Origin: Ga0077527 sp964486865
GTDB taxonomy: Bacteria > Pseudomonadota > Gammaproteobacteria > Burkholderiales > SG8-41
DNA length: 64,000 bases
Reading direction: 5' to 3'
Assembly (NCBI GenBank): GCA_964486865.1
Contig: CAZAOZ010000001.1
Location: 1 to 64,000 of the forward strand
Part shown: positions 1-8,432 of the stretch, one piece after another
Layout: each line of letters begins with the position of its first letter
Position numbering within the stretch: position 1 is the first letter of the stretch
Program-made: the position numbers and the translations under genes
Notes under the pieces: generated by a model
Databases searched by the model: none
Seen by the model: only the letters and a program-made list of their open reading frames with translations
Told to the model about the DNA's origin: nothing

Positions 1-80
1 GGGGGCGCCGCGAAGCAAGTCCCCTTGGGGGGCGCCGCGAAGCAAGTCCCCTTGGGGGGCGCCGCGAAGCAAGTCCCCTT
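1..80. repeat. 27-bp tandem repeat, three copies
   Basis: Three head-to-tail copies of a 27-bp unit (core CGCCGCGAAGCAAGTCCCCTT after a run of G) occupy 1-26, 27-53 and 54-80. The first copy is cut by the window edge by at least one base, so the array may continue upstream. The copies are identical, which suggests recent expansion. No gene was recognised over it, and nothing convincing was seen in 81-230 downstream. Confidence 0.9.
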
Positions 81-231
81 GGTGGATGGTTTGCTGTTGC
101 AGCCAGCCGGCGCCTGTGCGGCCGGCATGCCGTCAGCATGGCGTAAGGGTGTGCGTGTTAGCTTTAAAAACCGCTGTTGCAGAGGGAGGACATGCTTGAT
201 TTTGCTGGCGTCGGGCGCTAACATGATTTGC

Positions 232-242
232 CCGTAATACGG
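232..242. promoter_or_regulatory. Candidate GntR-type operator CCGTAATACGG
   Basis: CCGTAATACGG is a perfect 11-bp palindrome in the leader of the TRAP operon. It contains the same 9-mer (GTATTACGG / CCGTAATAC) that is repeated upstream of the GntR/FCD regulator gene at 18938-18954. A second palindrome, GGTGAAATTCACC, lies at 253-265. Between here and the first gene no other clear element was seen. Its regulatory role is inferred from position and the shared word only. Confidence 0.4.
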
Positions 243-364
243 TGTTGCGCATGGTGAAATTCACCGTGATCTTCCCTAAAAAAGTGTGACGGCTGGCGCA
301 GTAATCAATCTACTCGCGCGGGTTCGTTGCGGTTCCGTGTAGTCATCGTTCCCTGGAGGAAATA

Positions 365-1513
365 ATGATTAAGAAACAGGATGTTAAGTCGAGTGGCGCC
401 AGCCCGACCCGGCGCAAGTTCCTGACCGGTGCTGCAGCTGCAACGACCGGCGCCGCAATCGCCGGCTTCCCGATGATTTCAGTTGCCCAGTCGCCGATCG
501 TACTGAAAATGCAGGGATCGTGGGGCGCGAAGGACATCTTCAACGAGATGGCCGAGGAATACGTCAAACGTGTCAACGAAATGTCCGGTGGGCGTTTGCG
601 CATCGACTACCTGGTTGCCGGCTCGGTGGTGAAGCCTTTTGAAGTAATGGATGCCGTATCCAAAGGTGTGCTGGATGCCGGCCATTCGGTTCCGGTGTAC
701 TGGTATGGCAAGAGCAAGGTCGCGTCGCTGTTCGGCTCCGGCCCGATCAACGGCTGTGATGCGCATATGACACTCGGCTGGATCTACCGCGGCGGCGGCC
801 TGGAGATGTACCAGGAATTGCTGAAGAAACTCAATCTCGATGTGGTCGGCTATTTTGCGATGCCGATGCCGACGCAGCCGCTAGGCTGGTTCAAGAAGCC
901 GATCAAGTCTTCGGCGGATATCAAGGGCCTGAAATACCGCACCGTGGGCCTGGCTGCCGACCTGATGCAGGCGATGGGCGCCAAGGTAACCCAGTTGCCG
1001 GGCGGCGAGATCATCCCCGCTCTGGAAAAGGGCGTTATCGATGCGTTTGAATTCAACAACCCGACATCCGACATGCGTTTCGGCGCGCAGGACGTGATCA
1101 AGAACTACATGATGGGCAGTTTCCATCAGGCGATGGAGTTCTTTGAGATTCTGTTCAATCGCAAGAAACATGACGCGCTGCCCAAGGATCTGCAGGCGGT
1201 TCTGCGTTATGCCGCTGAAGCTGCGAGTTCGGCGAACTTCTGGACCGGCCTGAAAAACTACTCGGACGACCTGGAACTGCTGCGTACCAAGCACAAGGTC
1301 AATGTCGTTCGCACACCGAAATCGGTGTTCCAGGATCAATTGAAAGCCTGGGATGGACTGACCAAGAAACTGTCGGATGAGGATCCGTTCTTCAAGAAAG
1401 TCGTCGATTCGCAGCGCGACTGGGCGAAGAAAGTGGCCTACTACTGGTTCGTCAATGATGCGGATTACAAGATGGGCTACGAGCACGTGTTCAAGACCAA
1501 GCTCCCGTCCTGA
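365..1513 (+). CDS. dctP: TRAP transporter substrate-binding protein (DctP family)
   Basis: This 382-residue periplasmic binding protein belongs to a tripartite ATP-independent transporter. The N-terminus has a twin-arginine signal (TRRKFLTG, residues 15-22) followed by an Ala-rich hydrophobic stretch ending near SVAQ (39-42), so export through Tat is expected. The mature part has the DctP pattern, including GLKYRTVG with the arginine that normally contacts a substrate carboxylate. The start is fixed by a GGAGG site 5 bases upstream. It resembles the mannitol/chloroaromatic branch of TRAP binding proteins, but the ligand cannot be named. dctQ and dctM follow on the same strand, and a paralogue lies at 5172-6365. 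Confidence 0.93.
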   Translation: MIKKQDVKSSGASPTRRKFLTGAAAATTGAAIAGFPMISVAQSPIVLKMQGSWGAKDIFNEMAEEYVKRVNEMSGGRLRIDYLVAGSVVKPFEVMDAVSKGVLDAGHSVPVYWYGKSKVASLFGSGPINGCDAHMTLGWIYRGGGLEMYQELLKKLNLDVVGYFAMPMPTQPLGWFKKPIKSSADIKGLKYRTVGLAADLMQAMGAKVTQLPGGEIIPALEKGVIDAFEFNNPTSDMRFGAQDVIKNYMMGSFHQAMEFFEILFNRKKHDALPKDLQAVLRYAAEAASSANFWTGLKNYSDDLELLRTKHKVNVVRTPKSVFQDQLKAWDGLTKKLSDEDPFFKKVVDSQRDWAKKVAYYWFVNDADYKMGYEHVFKTKLPS

Positions 1514-1550
1514 TATCCGGAAGGGTTCGCCACGGGCCCGGCAAGGCCGT

Positions 1551-1585
1551 GGGGCGGTACCGAGCAGGTGCCGCCCCTTCTTTTT
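1551..1585 (+). terminator. Intrinsic terminator or attenuator between dctP and dctQ
   Basis: A 9-bp stem (GGGGCGGTA, 1551-1559, with TGCCGCCCC, 1569-1577, one G-T pair) is followed directly by TTCTTTTT. This is a textbook intrinsic terminator shape inside the operon. Partial read-through would leave the binding protein more abundant than the permease, as is common in transport operons. The role is inferred. Confidence 0.75.
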
Positions 1586-1599
1586 GGGGGTAGCAGCAT

Positions 1600-2178
1600 A
1601 TGGTGAATCGCCTGATTTACGCGATAGATCAGTTGAGCAAGTCGGTTGGGCATGCATTTTCCTGGTGCATAGTTATTGTCACTTTCGGTACCTGTTACGA
1701 GGTTTTCGTGCGTTACCTGCTCAATAATCCGACAAGCTGGGCGTTTGATTTGAGCTACATGATGTACGGAGCGGTGTTTTACATGGCTGGAGCCTATACG
1801 CTGTCGCGCGGCGGTCATGTGCGCGCCGACATGTTTTACCGGTTGTGGCGGCCGCGTACACAGGCGCGTGTTGAGTTTGTGCTGCTGATCCTGTTTTTCT
1901 TTCCCGGCGTGCTGGCACTGGTGTATTCCGGCTGGGGCTATGGTTACGAATCCATGCGCATCGGTGAAGTCAGCGTCAATAGTCCGGCCGGGGTGCCCAT
2001 CTGGCCGCTGAAAATGATGATCCCGGTAGGCGCCACGCTGCTTGCCTTGCAGGGATTTGCCGAGCTGTTGCGCTGTCTGGTTTGTCTGAAGCAGGGGCAT
2101 TGGGAGCCGCGACTGCATGACGTGCAGGAACTGGCCGACCAGATTCTCGAAGAACAAGCCAAAAAACAGAAAGCCTGA
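1600..2178 (+). CDS. dctQ: TRAP transporter small permease subunit (DctQ family)
   Basis: This 192-residue inner-membrane protein has about four hydrophobic segments, the usual size and topology of the small TRAP permease subunit that partners DctM. The family features LLNNPTSWAFDLSYMMYG and an Arg-rich loop before segment three are visible. Its charged tail ends just before the dctM start (11 bases between stop and ATG), so the two are probably translationally linked. A GTG directly after the ATG is an alternative start. It follows the dctP terminator-like hairpin, so its expression may depend on read-through. Confidence 0.9.
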   Translation: MVNRLIYAIDQLSKSVGHAFSWCIVIVTFGTCYEVFVRYLLNNPTSWAFDLSYMMYGAVFYMAGAYTLSRGGHVRADMFYRLWRPRTQARVEFVLLILFFFPGVLALVYSGWGYGYESMRIGEVSVNSPAGVPIWPLKMMIPVGATLLALQGFAELLRCLVCLKQGHWEPRLHDVQELADQILEEQAKKQKA

Positions 2179-2188
2179 GGCAACTCCG

Positions 2189-3529
2189 ATGAGTGATCCC
2201 GTAATTGCGCTGCTGATGCTGGGTATCCTGGTCGCCACGATCATGATCGGATTCCCGGTGGCCTTCACGCTGATGGCGCTGGGGGTGGGGTTTGGGTACT
2301 ACGCCTATTTCCAGCCTGACCAGGCATTTTTCGACAACCGCGTGTTTTATCTGCTGACCCAGAACACGTTTACCGTATTGAACAACGACGCATTGGTGTC
2401 GATCCCCCTGTTTCTACTGATGGGGTACCTCATAGAGCGCGCCAACATTCTCGATAACTTGTTCCGCAGCCTGCAGATTGCGACCCGGCACGTGCCCGGC
2501 TCGCTGGCAGTGGCGACTCTCGCCACCTGTGCGCTGTTTGCCACGGCGACCGGCATTGTCGGCGCGGTGGTGACGCTGATGGGCCTGCTGGCGATGCCGC
2601 AGATGATGAAAGCGGGGTACGACAGCAAGCTGGCGTCCGGCGTGATCTGTGCCGGCGGCTGCCTGGGTATCCTGATCCCGCCGTCGATCATGCTGATCGT
2701 GTATGCGGCGCAGGCCGGCATATCGGTGGTAAAGCTCTATGCCGCGGCTTTCGTGCCGGGATTTTTCCTGGCGGGCATGTACATCGTGTACGTGATCGTG
2801 CTGGCAATCGTCAAGCCGGAAGTGGCGCCGCCGCTGAAGGAAAAAGTCACCTACACGATTGCCGAAGTGTCCAAGCTGATGCTGATCTCGTTTTTCCCGC
2901 TGGCGCTGCTGATACTCGCCGTGCTGGGCGCCATCATGTTCGGACTGGCTACTCCGACGGAGGCGGCAGCAGTGGGCGCGATGGGTGGCGGGCTGCTGGC
3001 AATGGCCTACCGGTCGCTGACCTGGGCTCGGCTGAAGGAGGCTGTGTATCTGACTGCGCGCACGTCGGCGATGGTGTGCTGGCTTTTTGTAGGCTCGTCA
3101 ACGTTTGCGTCGATTTTCAGTTACCTCGGTGGCGAAGGCATCATCAAGACGTTCGTGCTGGGTCTGGATCTGAATCCGATCACGTTCCTGCTGATGTCGC
3201 AATTCATTATTTTCCTGCTGGGCTGGCCGCTGGAATGGACGGAGATCATCATCATCTTTGTGCCGATATTCCTGCCGCTGCTGCCGCACTTCAACGTGGA
3301 TCCGCTGTTCTTCGGTGTTCTGGTGGCGCTTAATCTGCAGACGGCGTTCCTGTCGCCGCCGATGGCGATGTCGGCGTATTACCTGAAGGGCGTCTCGCCG
3401 CCGTCGTTGCTGCTGACCCAGATTTTCCGGGGCTGCATGCCGTTTCTTTATGTGGTTCTGGCGACCATGGTGTTGATCTACGTGTTTCCGGGCATTGCCT
3501 TGTGGCTGCCCAACAAGCTTTACGGATAA
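2189..3529 (+). CDS. dctM: TRAP transporter large permease subunit (DctM family)
   Basis: This 446-residue integral membrane protein is the sodium- or proton-coupled translocation subunit of the TRAP transporter. It is hydrophobic throughout, and motifs such as GGCLGILIPPSIMLIVYA and FGLATPTEAAAVGA are typical of DctM. The reading frame is open further upstream, but the start at 2189 gives MSDPVIALLMLG, sits behind a GAGG site and avoids a long overlap with dctQ. An amidase gene begins 9 bases after the stop, so the operon probably continues. Confidence 0.93.
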   Translation: MSDPVIALLMLGILVATIMIGFPVAFTLMALGVGFGYYAYFQPDQAFFDNRVFYLLTQNTFTVLNNDALVSIPLFLLMGYLIERANILDNLFRSLQIATRHVPGSLAVATLATCALFATATGIVGAVVTLMGLLAMPQMMKAGYDSKLASGVICAGGCLGILIPPSIMLIVYAAQAGISVVKLYAAAFVPGFFLAGMYIVYVIVLAIVKPEVAPPLKEKVTYTIAEVSKLMLISFFPLALLILAVLGAIMFGLATPTEAAAVGAMGGGLLAMAYRSLTWARLKEAVYLTARTSAMVCWLFVGSSTFASIFSYLGGEGIIKTFVLGLDLNPITFLLMSQFIIFLLGWPLEWTEIIIIFVPIFLPLLPHFNVDPLFFGVLVALNLQTAFLSPPMAMSAYYLKGVSPPSLLLTQIFRGCMPFLYVVLATMVLIYVFPGIALWLPNKLYG

Positions 3530-3538
3530 TCTGCGCGC

Positions 3539-4876
3539 ATGGATCAGGCACTGCTATACCAACTCTCCGCCGTCGATGCCGCCCGGTTCATCCGGGACGG
3601 CGCGATCAGCGCCGAACAGTTAATGGAATCCTGCCTGGCGCGCGTGCGCGAGGTCGACGGTGATGTGCAGGCGTGGGCGTACCTGGATACCGAGCATGCG
3701 CTGGCGCGGGCGCGGGCGCGGGATGAGGCGCGCAAGCAAGGCCAGCCGGTCGGTCCCTTGCACGGCGTTCCGGTCGGCATCAAGGACATCATCGATACCG
3801 CTGACATGCCGACGGAAGACGGCACCGTGTTGCACGCCGGTCGCACGCCGGTCGCGGATGCCGCGCTGGTAGCCGCGTTACGGGCGGCCGGCGCCGTCAT
3901 CATGGGTAAAACGGTGACCACCGAAATGGCCACCTACACCCCTGGCAAGACCCGCAATCCGCGCAACCCGGCACACACGCCGGGCGGCTCATCCAGCGGA
4001 TCCGCAGCCGCAGTCGCCGCCGGCATGGTGCCGTTGGCCGTCGGCAGCCAGACCAACGGTTCGGTGATTCGTCCAGCCGCATTCTGCGGTGTTTACGGCT
4101 ACAAACCCACGTACGGACTGATCCCGCGCAGCGGCGTGCTCAAGCAGTCGCGCGCGCTGGACCAGATCGGCGTGTTCGCGCGCACGGTGGAAGATACGGC
4201 ACTGATCGCCGAGCAGCTGATCGGCGTCGATCCCGCGGATCCCGATACCCGGCCGCGGGCCCGCATCCCGCTGCTGGCGGGCGCGATGCAGGAGCCGCCG
4301 CTGCCGCCGAGCATCGCCTTCATCAAGACCCCCGCGTGGGAGCGTGCCGACCCTGAAACGCAGGAGGCTTTCGGTGAACTGGTAGCCCATCTCGGCGACC
4401 GGGTGGTGGAACTGGAGCTGCCCGGGTCGGCGACCTTGGCCTGGGACTGGCACCGCACGGTCATGGAAGCCGAGATGGCCGCGAGCTATGACGCGGAATG
4501 GGAGCGCGGACGTGATCGTCTGTCCGAGTCATTGCGCCAGCAGCTGGAACGCGGACGCGCAATACCGGCCCTGGATTACCAGAAGGCGCTGGCGCGAATA
4601 CAGTTGGTGAATGAGGCGTTGACGGAGATTTTTTCCAGTTACGACGCAATCCTGACGCCATCCGCAGCCGGCACGGCGCCGCAGGGACTTGCATCCACTG
4701 GCGACCCGGCGTTTTGCACGTTGTGGACATTTTGCGGCATGCCGGCGCTCAATCTGCCGTTGATGACCGGCGCCAACGGTCTGCCGATCGGCGTGCAGCT
4801 GGTGGGGCCGCGGATGGGTGATGCGCGCTTGTTATGTACAGGGCGCTGGCTCGCAGGCTATGCTGCACAGAACTGA
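3539..4876 (+). CDS. Amidase-signature family hydrolase
   Basis: This 445-residue enzyme has the Ser-cisSer-Lys amidase fold. Lys82 (GIKD), the Gly/Ser-rich loop GGSSSGSAAA (149-158) and the nucleophile Ser175 in QTNGSVIRPA are all in place. The family usually has T-G-G-S at the nucleophile; here it is T-N-G-S. Family members hydrolyse allophanate, aryl or alkyl amides, and the C-terminal kinase-like or extra domain of AtzF is absent. It is placed between two TRAP binding-protein genes and next to hydroxyacid dehydrogenases, so the imported compound, or an intermediate, may carry an amide. The substrate is unknown. Confidence 0.88.
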   Translation: MDQALLYQLSAVDAARFIRDGAISAEQLMESCLARVREVDGDVQAWAYLDTEHALARARARDEARKQGQPVGPLHGVPVGIKDIIDTADMPTEDGTVLHAGRTPVADAALVAALRAAGAVIMGKTVTTEMATYTPGKTRNPRNPAHTPGGSSSGSAAAVAAGMVPLAVGSQTNGSVIRPAAFCGVYGYKPTYGLIPRSGVLKQSRALDQIGVFARTVEDTALIAEQLIGVDPADPDTRPRARIPLLAGAMQEPPLPPSIAFIKTPAWERADPETQEAFGELVAHLGDRVVELELPGSATLAWDWHRTVMEAEMAASYDAEWERGRDRLSESLRQQLERGRAIPALDYQKALARIQLVNEALTEIFSSYDAILTPSAAGTAPQGLASTGDPAFCTLWTFCGMPALNLPLMTGANGLPIGVQLVGPRMGDARLLCTGRWLAGYAAQN

Positions 4877-4900
4877 AAAACGAATTTTCGGGAGCAGAAC

Positions 4901-5071
4901 ATGTATATGAAAATTTTCGCCGGCGCATTGGCAGTGGTGTTGTTCATCATTTTCAATGGAGCGATAGCCTGGAAGCTGAGGGAAGAGCCTTCGCTGTTCG
5001 TCATGATGCTTATCGGTTTCGTGATGATGGCGGTGGATCTCTACCAGTCGTTGCAGAGCAAGGACGACTGA
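4901..5071 (+). CDS. Small two-segment membrane protein (56 aa)
   Basis: A short gene lies between the amidase and the second dctP. It starts MYMKIFAGALAVVLFIIF and ends YQSLQSKDD, with two hydrophobic helices (about residues 5-22 and 32-47), an intervening basic/acidic loop (WKLREEP) and a charged C-terminus. A GGGAGC site stands upstream of the ATG. Start, stop, ribosome site and membrane topology are coherent, and the spacing fits the operon. Similar small proteins are, as I recall, found in betaproteobacterial genomes without a function. It could be an accessory subunit of the TRAP permease, but nothing in the sequence proves that. Confidence 0.75.
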   Translation: MYMKIFAGALAVVLFIIFNGAIAWKLREEPSLFVMMLIGFVMMAVDLYQSLQSKDD

Positions 5072-5171
5072 TCCCGATTGATCTTTTCCGGCCGGCCCTC
5101 TGCTACGCGGATCCGGACGGTCTTGTTTTCCGGAATTTTCCCGATTCCTCCCAATCTGTCAGAGAGTGAAA

Positions 5172-6365
5172 ATGAATTGCGCTGATTCGGACGGCGCGGC
5201 GAAAACCGCTGCGCCGGAAAATGCATGTTCAGGGCGGCGGCGATTTCTCAAAGGTGCGGCAGGCAGTGCAGTTGCCGGTTTTCCGATGATTGCCGTGGCA
5301 CAGCAGCCGATCGTGCTGCGACTGCAGGGCGCGTGGCTGGCACGCGACATCTTTCACGAATATGCGCTGGATTTCGCCAAGAAAATAAACGACATGGCGG
5401 GTGGGCGCCTGCGTGTGGACATGCTGCCCGCGGGGACGGTAGCCAAGCCTCAGGATCTGCTGGAAGCCGTGCATCGCGGTGCCATTGATGGTTGTCACGC
5501 TGTTTCTTCGTCTTGGCACAACCGTAACAGTGCGTTCTCGCTGTTCGGGGCAGGGCCGACGCTGGGTATGGATGCCAACACGTTTCTCGCCTGGATGCGT
5601 TATGGCGGTGGTATGGAGCTCTACACCGATTTGGTGCATCGTCAGCTGAACCTGAACGTGATGCCATTTTTCACCGGACCGATGCCGGCGCAGCCACTGG
5701 TCTGGTTCCGCAAGCCGGTGAAATCACCAGCCGACTTCAAGGGCTTGCGCATACGGTCGTCCGCGCTCGCCGCCGATGTGTTGGGAAAAATGGGCGCAAT
5801 CCCGGTAGCGCTGGCTGACGGGGATGTCGTCGCGGCAATGCGCCGCGGCGAGATTGACGCTGCTGAACTCAGTAATCCCAGTGCGGATCGCTGGCTCGGT
5901 ATGCCGGATGTGGCGAAAAACTGCATGTTGCGCAGTTATCACAAATCCAGCGAGGTGTTCGAGGTGCTGATCACTCGCACCAGGTTCGCGGCGTTGCCGG
6001 CGGAACTGCAGGCTATTGTGCGACACGCCGCGGACGCCGCCAGCGCCGATATGTCGTGGAAAGCGCTGAGGCGTTATCCTGAAGACCAGGCCGTGATGCG
6101 CGATGCGCAGGGGGTGCGGTTTTATCGCACGCCACCGACAGTACAGCGTGCGCAGTTGCAGGCCTGGGAGGCAGTCATGACGCGAATCGCCGGCGGCAAT
6201 CCATTCTTTGAAAAAGTATGGCAATCGCAAGCGAACTGGGCACGCCGCACGGCAGGATGGTTGCGCGACACCACGCCGGATGCGGCGATGGCCTATGATT
6301 TCTGGTTTGGCGGCGCTGGCCGCAAACCGCAGCCTTCATCAGCGGACAGGAAGACATCACGGTGA
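5172..6365 (+). CDS. Second TRAP substrate-binding protein (DctP family)
   Basis: This roughly 397-residue paralogue of the first DctP shares its whole layout: twin-arginine signal (RRRFLKG), then AGFPMIAVAQ, GGRLRVDMLPAG, and GLRIRSSALAADVLGKMGA around the ligand-binding Arg. The two have clearly diverged, so this is not a recent duplication. The ATG at 5172 has an AGAGAG site 5 bases before it; a GTG two codons earlier is possible. The stop overlaps the GTG of the next gene (GTGA), so the pair is translationally coupled. One permease pair served by two binding proteins suggests a broadened ligand range. It could also be a sensor-type binding protein, though no partner kinase is nearby. Confidence 0.9.
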   Translation: MNCADSDGAAKTAAPENACSGRRRFLKGAAGSAVAGFPMIAVAQQPIVLRLQGAWLARDIFHEYALDFAKKINDMAGGRLRVDMLPAGTVAKPQDLLEAVHRGAIDGCHAVSSSWHNRNSAFSLFGAGPTLGMDANTFLAWMRYGGGMELYTDLVHRQLNLNVMPFFTGPMPAQPLVWFRKPVKSPADFKGLRIRSSALAADVLGKMGAIPVALADGDVVAAMRRGEIDAAELSNPSADRWLGMPDVAKNCMLRSYHKSSEVFEVLITRTRFAALPAELQAIVRHAADAASADMSWKALRRYPEDQAVMRDAQGVRFYRTPPTVQRAQLQAWEAVMTRIAGGNPFFEKVWQSQANWARRTAGWLRDTTPDAAMAYDFWFGGAGRKPQPSSADRKTSR

Positions 6366-7357
6366 CTGCGAAAAAACCGAAAATCCTGGTGACCCGCGAA
6401 GTATTCGACGAGACGCTGGATTACCTGCGCCAGCACGCCGACGTGCAGGCGAATCAGGGCGACAAGCCTTATGCGCCGGACGCGCTGGCGGCGGCGCTCG
6501 CCGACAAGGACGGGCTGATGTGCTGCCTGACCGACCGCGTCGATGCCGCGCTGCTGGCCGCGGCACCCGGGCTCAGGGCGGTGGCAAACATCGCCGTGGG
6601 TTACAACAATATCGACGTGCCGGCGTGCACGGCACGCGGCGTGATGGCGACCAACACGCCGGGCGTGCTCGACGACAGCACGGCCGATCTGGCATGGACG
6701 CTGATGCTCGGCACCGCGCGACGCATCACCGAAGTCGAGCGCCGCATCCGCGCCGGCGAATGGACCGGCTGGCGGCTGAAGCAATGGCTGGGCGTGGACG
6801 TGCATCACGCGACGCTGGGCATCGTCGGTATGGGCCGCATCGGCCAGGCGATTGCGCGCCGCGCGGTGGGATTCGAGATGAAAGTGCTGTATCACAACCG
6901 CAATCGCATCGCGCCGGAGCTGGAGCGCAAATGCAATGCGACTTACGCCGGCCTTGACGAATTGCTGGCGCAGTCCGATTTTGTCGTGCTGCAGGTGCCG
7001 TATTCGCCGGCGACGCATCATCTGATCGGTGCCGCGCAACTGGCGAAAATGAAGCGCTCGGCGATCCTGATCAATTCCACCCGCGGCGGCGTTGTGGACG
7101 ATGCGGCGCTGGTCGAGGCGCTGCAAAAAGGCGTGATCCGCGGCGCGGGGCTGGATGTGTTCGAGAACGAACCGAAACTGAATCCGGGATTTCTCGCGCT
7201 GGACAACGTGGTGCTGGCGCCGCACATCGGCAGTTCCACCGAGGCCACGCGCAAGGCGATGGCGATGCTGGCTGCGCAGAATCTGGTCGCGGCGCTTGCC
7301 GGCGCAACCCCGCCAAACCTGCTCAATCCCGGGGTGGTGTCCCAGGGTAATAAGTAA
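6362..7357 (+). CDS. D-isomer-specific 2-hydroxyacid dehydrogenase (glyoxylate/hydroxypyruvate reductase type)
   Basis: This 331-residue NAD(P)-dependent dehydrogenase has the Rossmann glycine motif GMGRIG (156-161) and the catalytic trio Arg241 (STRGG), Glu270 (ENEP) and His288 (APHIG). The sequence is closest in style to the GyaR/GhrB glyoxylate and hydroxypyruvate reductases. It starts with GTG inside the stop of the preceding binding-protein gene. With the AEC carrier and HIBADH-like reductase downstream it suggests handling of a short 2-hydroxy or 2-oxo acid such as glycerate or tartronate semialdehyde. The exact substrate is inference. Confidence 0.9.
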   Translation: MTAKKPKILVTREVFDETLDYLRQHADVQANQGDKPYAPDALAAALADKDGLMCCLTDRVDAALLAAAPGLRAVANIAVGYNNIDVPACTARGVMATNTPGVLDDSTADLAWTLMLGTARRITEVERRIRAGEWTGWRLKQWLGVDVHHATLGIVGMGRIGQAIARRAVGFEMKVLYHNRNRIAPELERKCNATYAGLDELLAQSDFVVLQVPYSPATHHLIGAAQLAKMKRSAILINSTRGGVVDDAALVEALQKGVIRGAGLDVFENEPKLNPGFLALDNVVLAPHIGSSTEATRKAMAMLAAQNLVAALAGATPPNLLNPGVVSQGNK

Positions 7358-7364
7358 GTAATTG

Positions 7365-7381
7365 ATTTTATTTAATAAAAT
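7365..7381. repeat. 17-bp AT-only palindrome
   Basis: ATTTTATT-T-AATAAAAT is a perfect palindrome in an otherwise GC-rich region, 8 bases after the dehydrogenase stop and about 50 bases before the AEC gene. It could be an operator, or part of a promoter for the downstream gene. The stem is AT-only, so it is a poor terminator. Confidence 0.5.
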
Positions 7382-7429
7382 AACAATCATGCGCCCGGGC
7401 GCATGCGCGCCTGCTTTACGGAACGACTG

Positions 7430-8392
7430 ATGGCGGCCTATTTTTCCCAGCTGTTCAACCTCATGGTCGAGGTCATGCTGCCGCTCGGCCTGCTGGTGGC
7501 GGTAGGCGGGCTGTGGCCGCGCTTTTTCCCCGACACGCCGGTGGACGGCGCACGCACCCTGCTCAACCGCATGGTGATGTACCTGTTTCTGCCGAGCATA
7601 CTGTTTTCGGTAGCGTCGTCGACGCCCGTTTCGGCTGCTTTGTTGTCGGTGCCGCTGCTGGTCGGTATCGGCTCGCTGATCTCCGGGCTGATCCTCTACA
7701 TCGTGATGTACCGGACGCCCGTCGGCCGCGGTCTGGCCGACCGCACGCGCGCGGTCCTCGTGGTCGGCGGCATGTTCGGTAATACCTTCAACATCGGCGT
7801 GCCGGTACTGATTTTTTTCTTCGGCCGGGATGCCACGCGTTACGCGGTGTTCAATGACATGCTCATGACCATGCCGCTGGTGTGGAGCATCGGCGTGCTG
7901 ATCTGCACGCGGCTGGGCGCGCATGATGACGCGGGCCGCTCTTCGGTGTGGCGCATCATGCTGTCGATGCCGCCGATCTGGGCGTTTATCCTCGGCACGG
8001 CCTCGCAGCAGCTCGGACTGAGCTACGCACCGCTGGTCACTGCAACCTGGTTCATCGGTCAGGCGACGATCCCGGTGACGCTGTTTGTGCTGGGCATGAC
8101 CATCCCGTGGCGCAATCTCACGCCGCGTCCGGAAATCCTTTCTGCAGCGCTGGTCAAGCTCATCGCCACGCCCGTCATCGTATGGCTGGCGGCACACCTG
8201 CTTTATGTGCCCATGGCGGAAGCGCAGTATGCCGCGGTGGTCGAGGCCGCGACGCCTGCGATGGTGACCACGCTGCTGCTCGCCGACCGTTTCCGTCTGG
8301 ATGCGGCGGCAGCGGCCCTGCTGATCGGCTGGACCACCATACTGTTCTGGCTTACGCTGCCGCTGATCATGGCGCTGGGCCTGATCCGCTGA
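7430..8392 (+). CDS. AEC (auxin efflux carrier) family transporter
   Basis: This membrane protein of about 320 residues has ten or so hydrophobic segments in the two-bundle arrangement of the AEC family, including GNTFNIGVPVLIFFFG. That family includes bacterial malonate and malate carriers and plant PIN proteins. The frame is also open from an ATG at 7403, but 7430 gives MAAYFSQLFNLMVEVM, closer to the family N-terminus, behind a weak ACGGA. It lies between two dehydrogenases of small acids, so it may import or export a small carboxylate. The direction cannot be told from sequence. Confidence 0.85.
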   Translation: MAAYFSQLFNLMVEVMLPLGLLVAVGGLWPRFFPDTPVDGARTLLNRMVMYLFLPSILFSVASSTPVSAALLSVPLLVGIGSLISGLILYIVMYRTPVGRGLADRTRAVLVVGGMFGNTFNIGVPVLIFFFGRDATRYAVFNDMLMTMPLVWSIGVLICTRLGAHDDAGRSSVWRIMLSMPPIWAFILGTASQQLGLSYAPLVTATWFIGQATIPVTLFVLGMTIPWRNLTPRPEILSAALVKLIATPVIVWLAAHLLYVPMAEAQYAAVVEAATPAMVTTLLLADRFRLDAAAAALLIGWTTILFWLTLPLIMALGLIR

Positions 8393-8432
8393 TGCAGGTC
8401 TGCAGCAAACGTTTACGTCTAAGGAAGGCATC

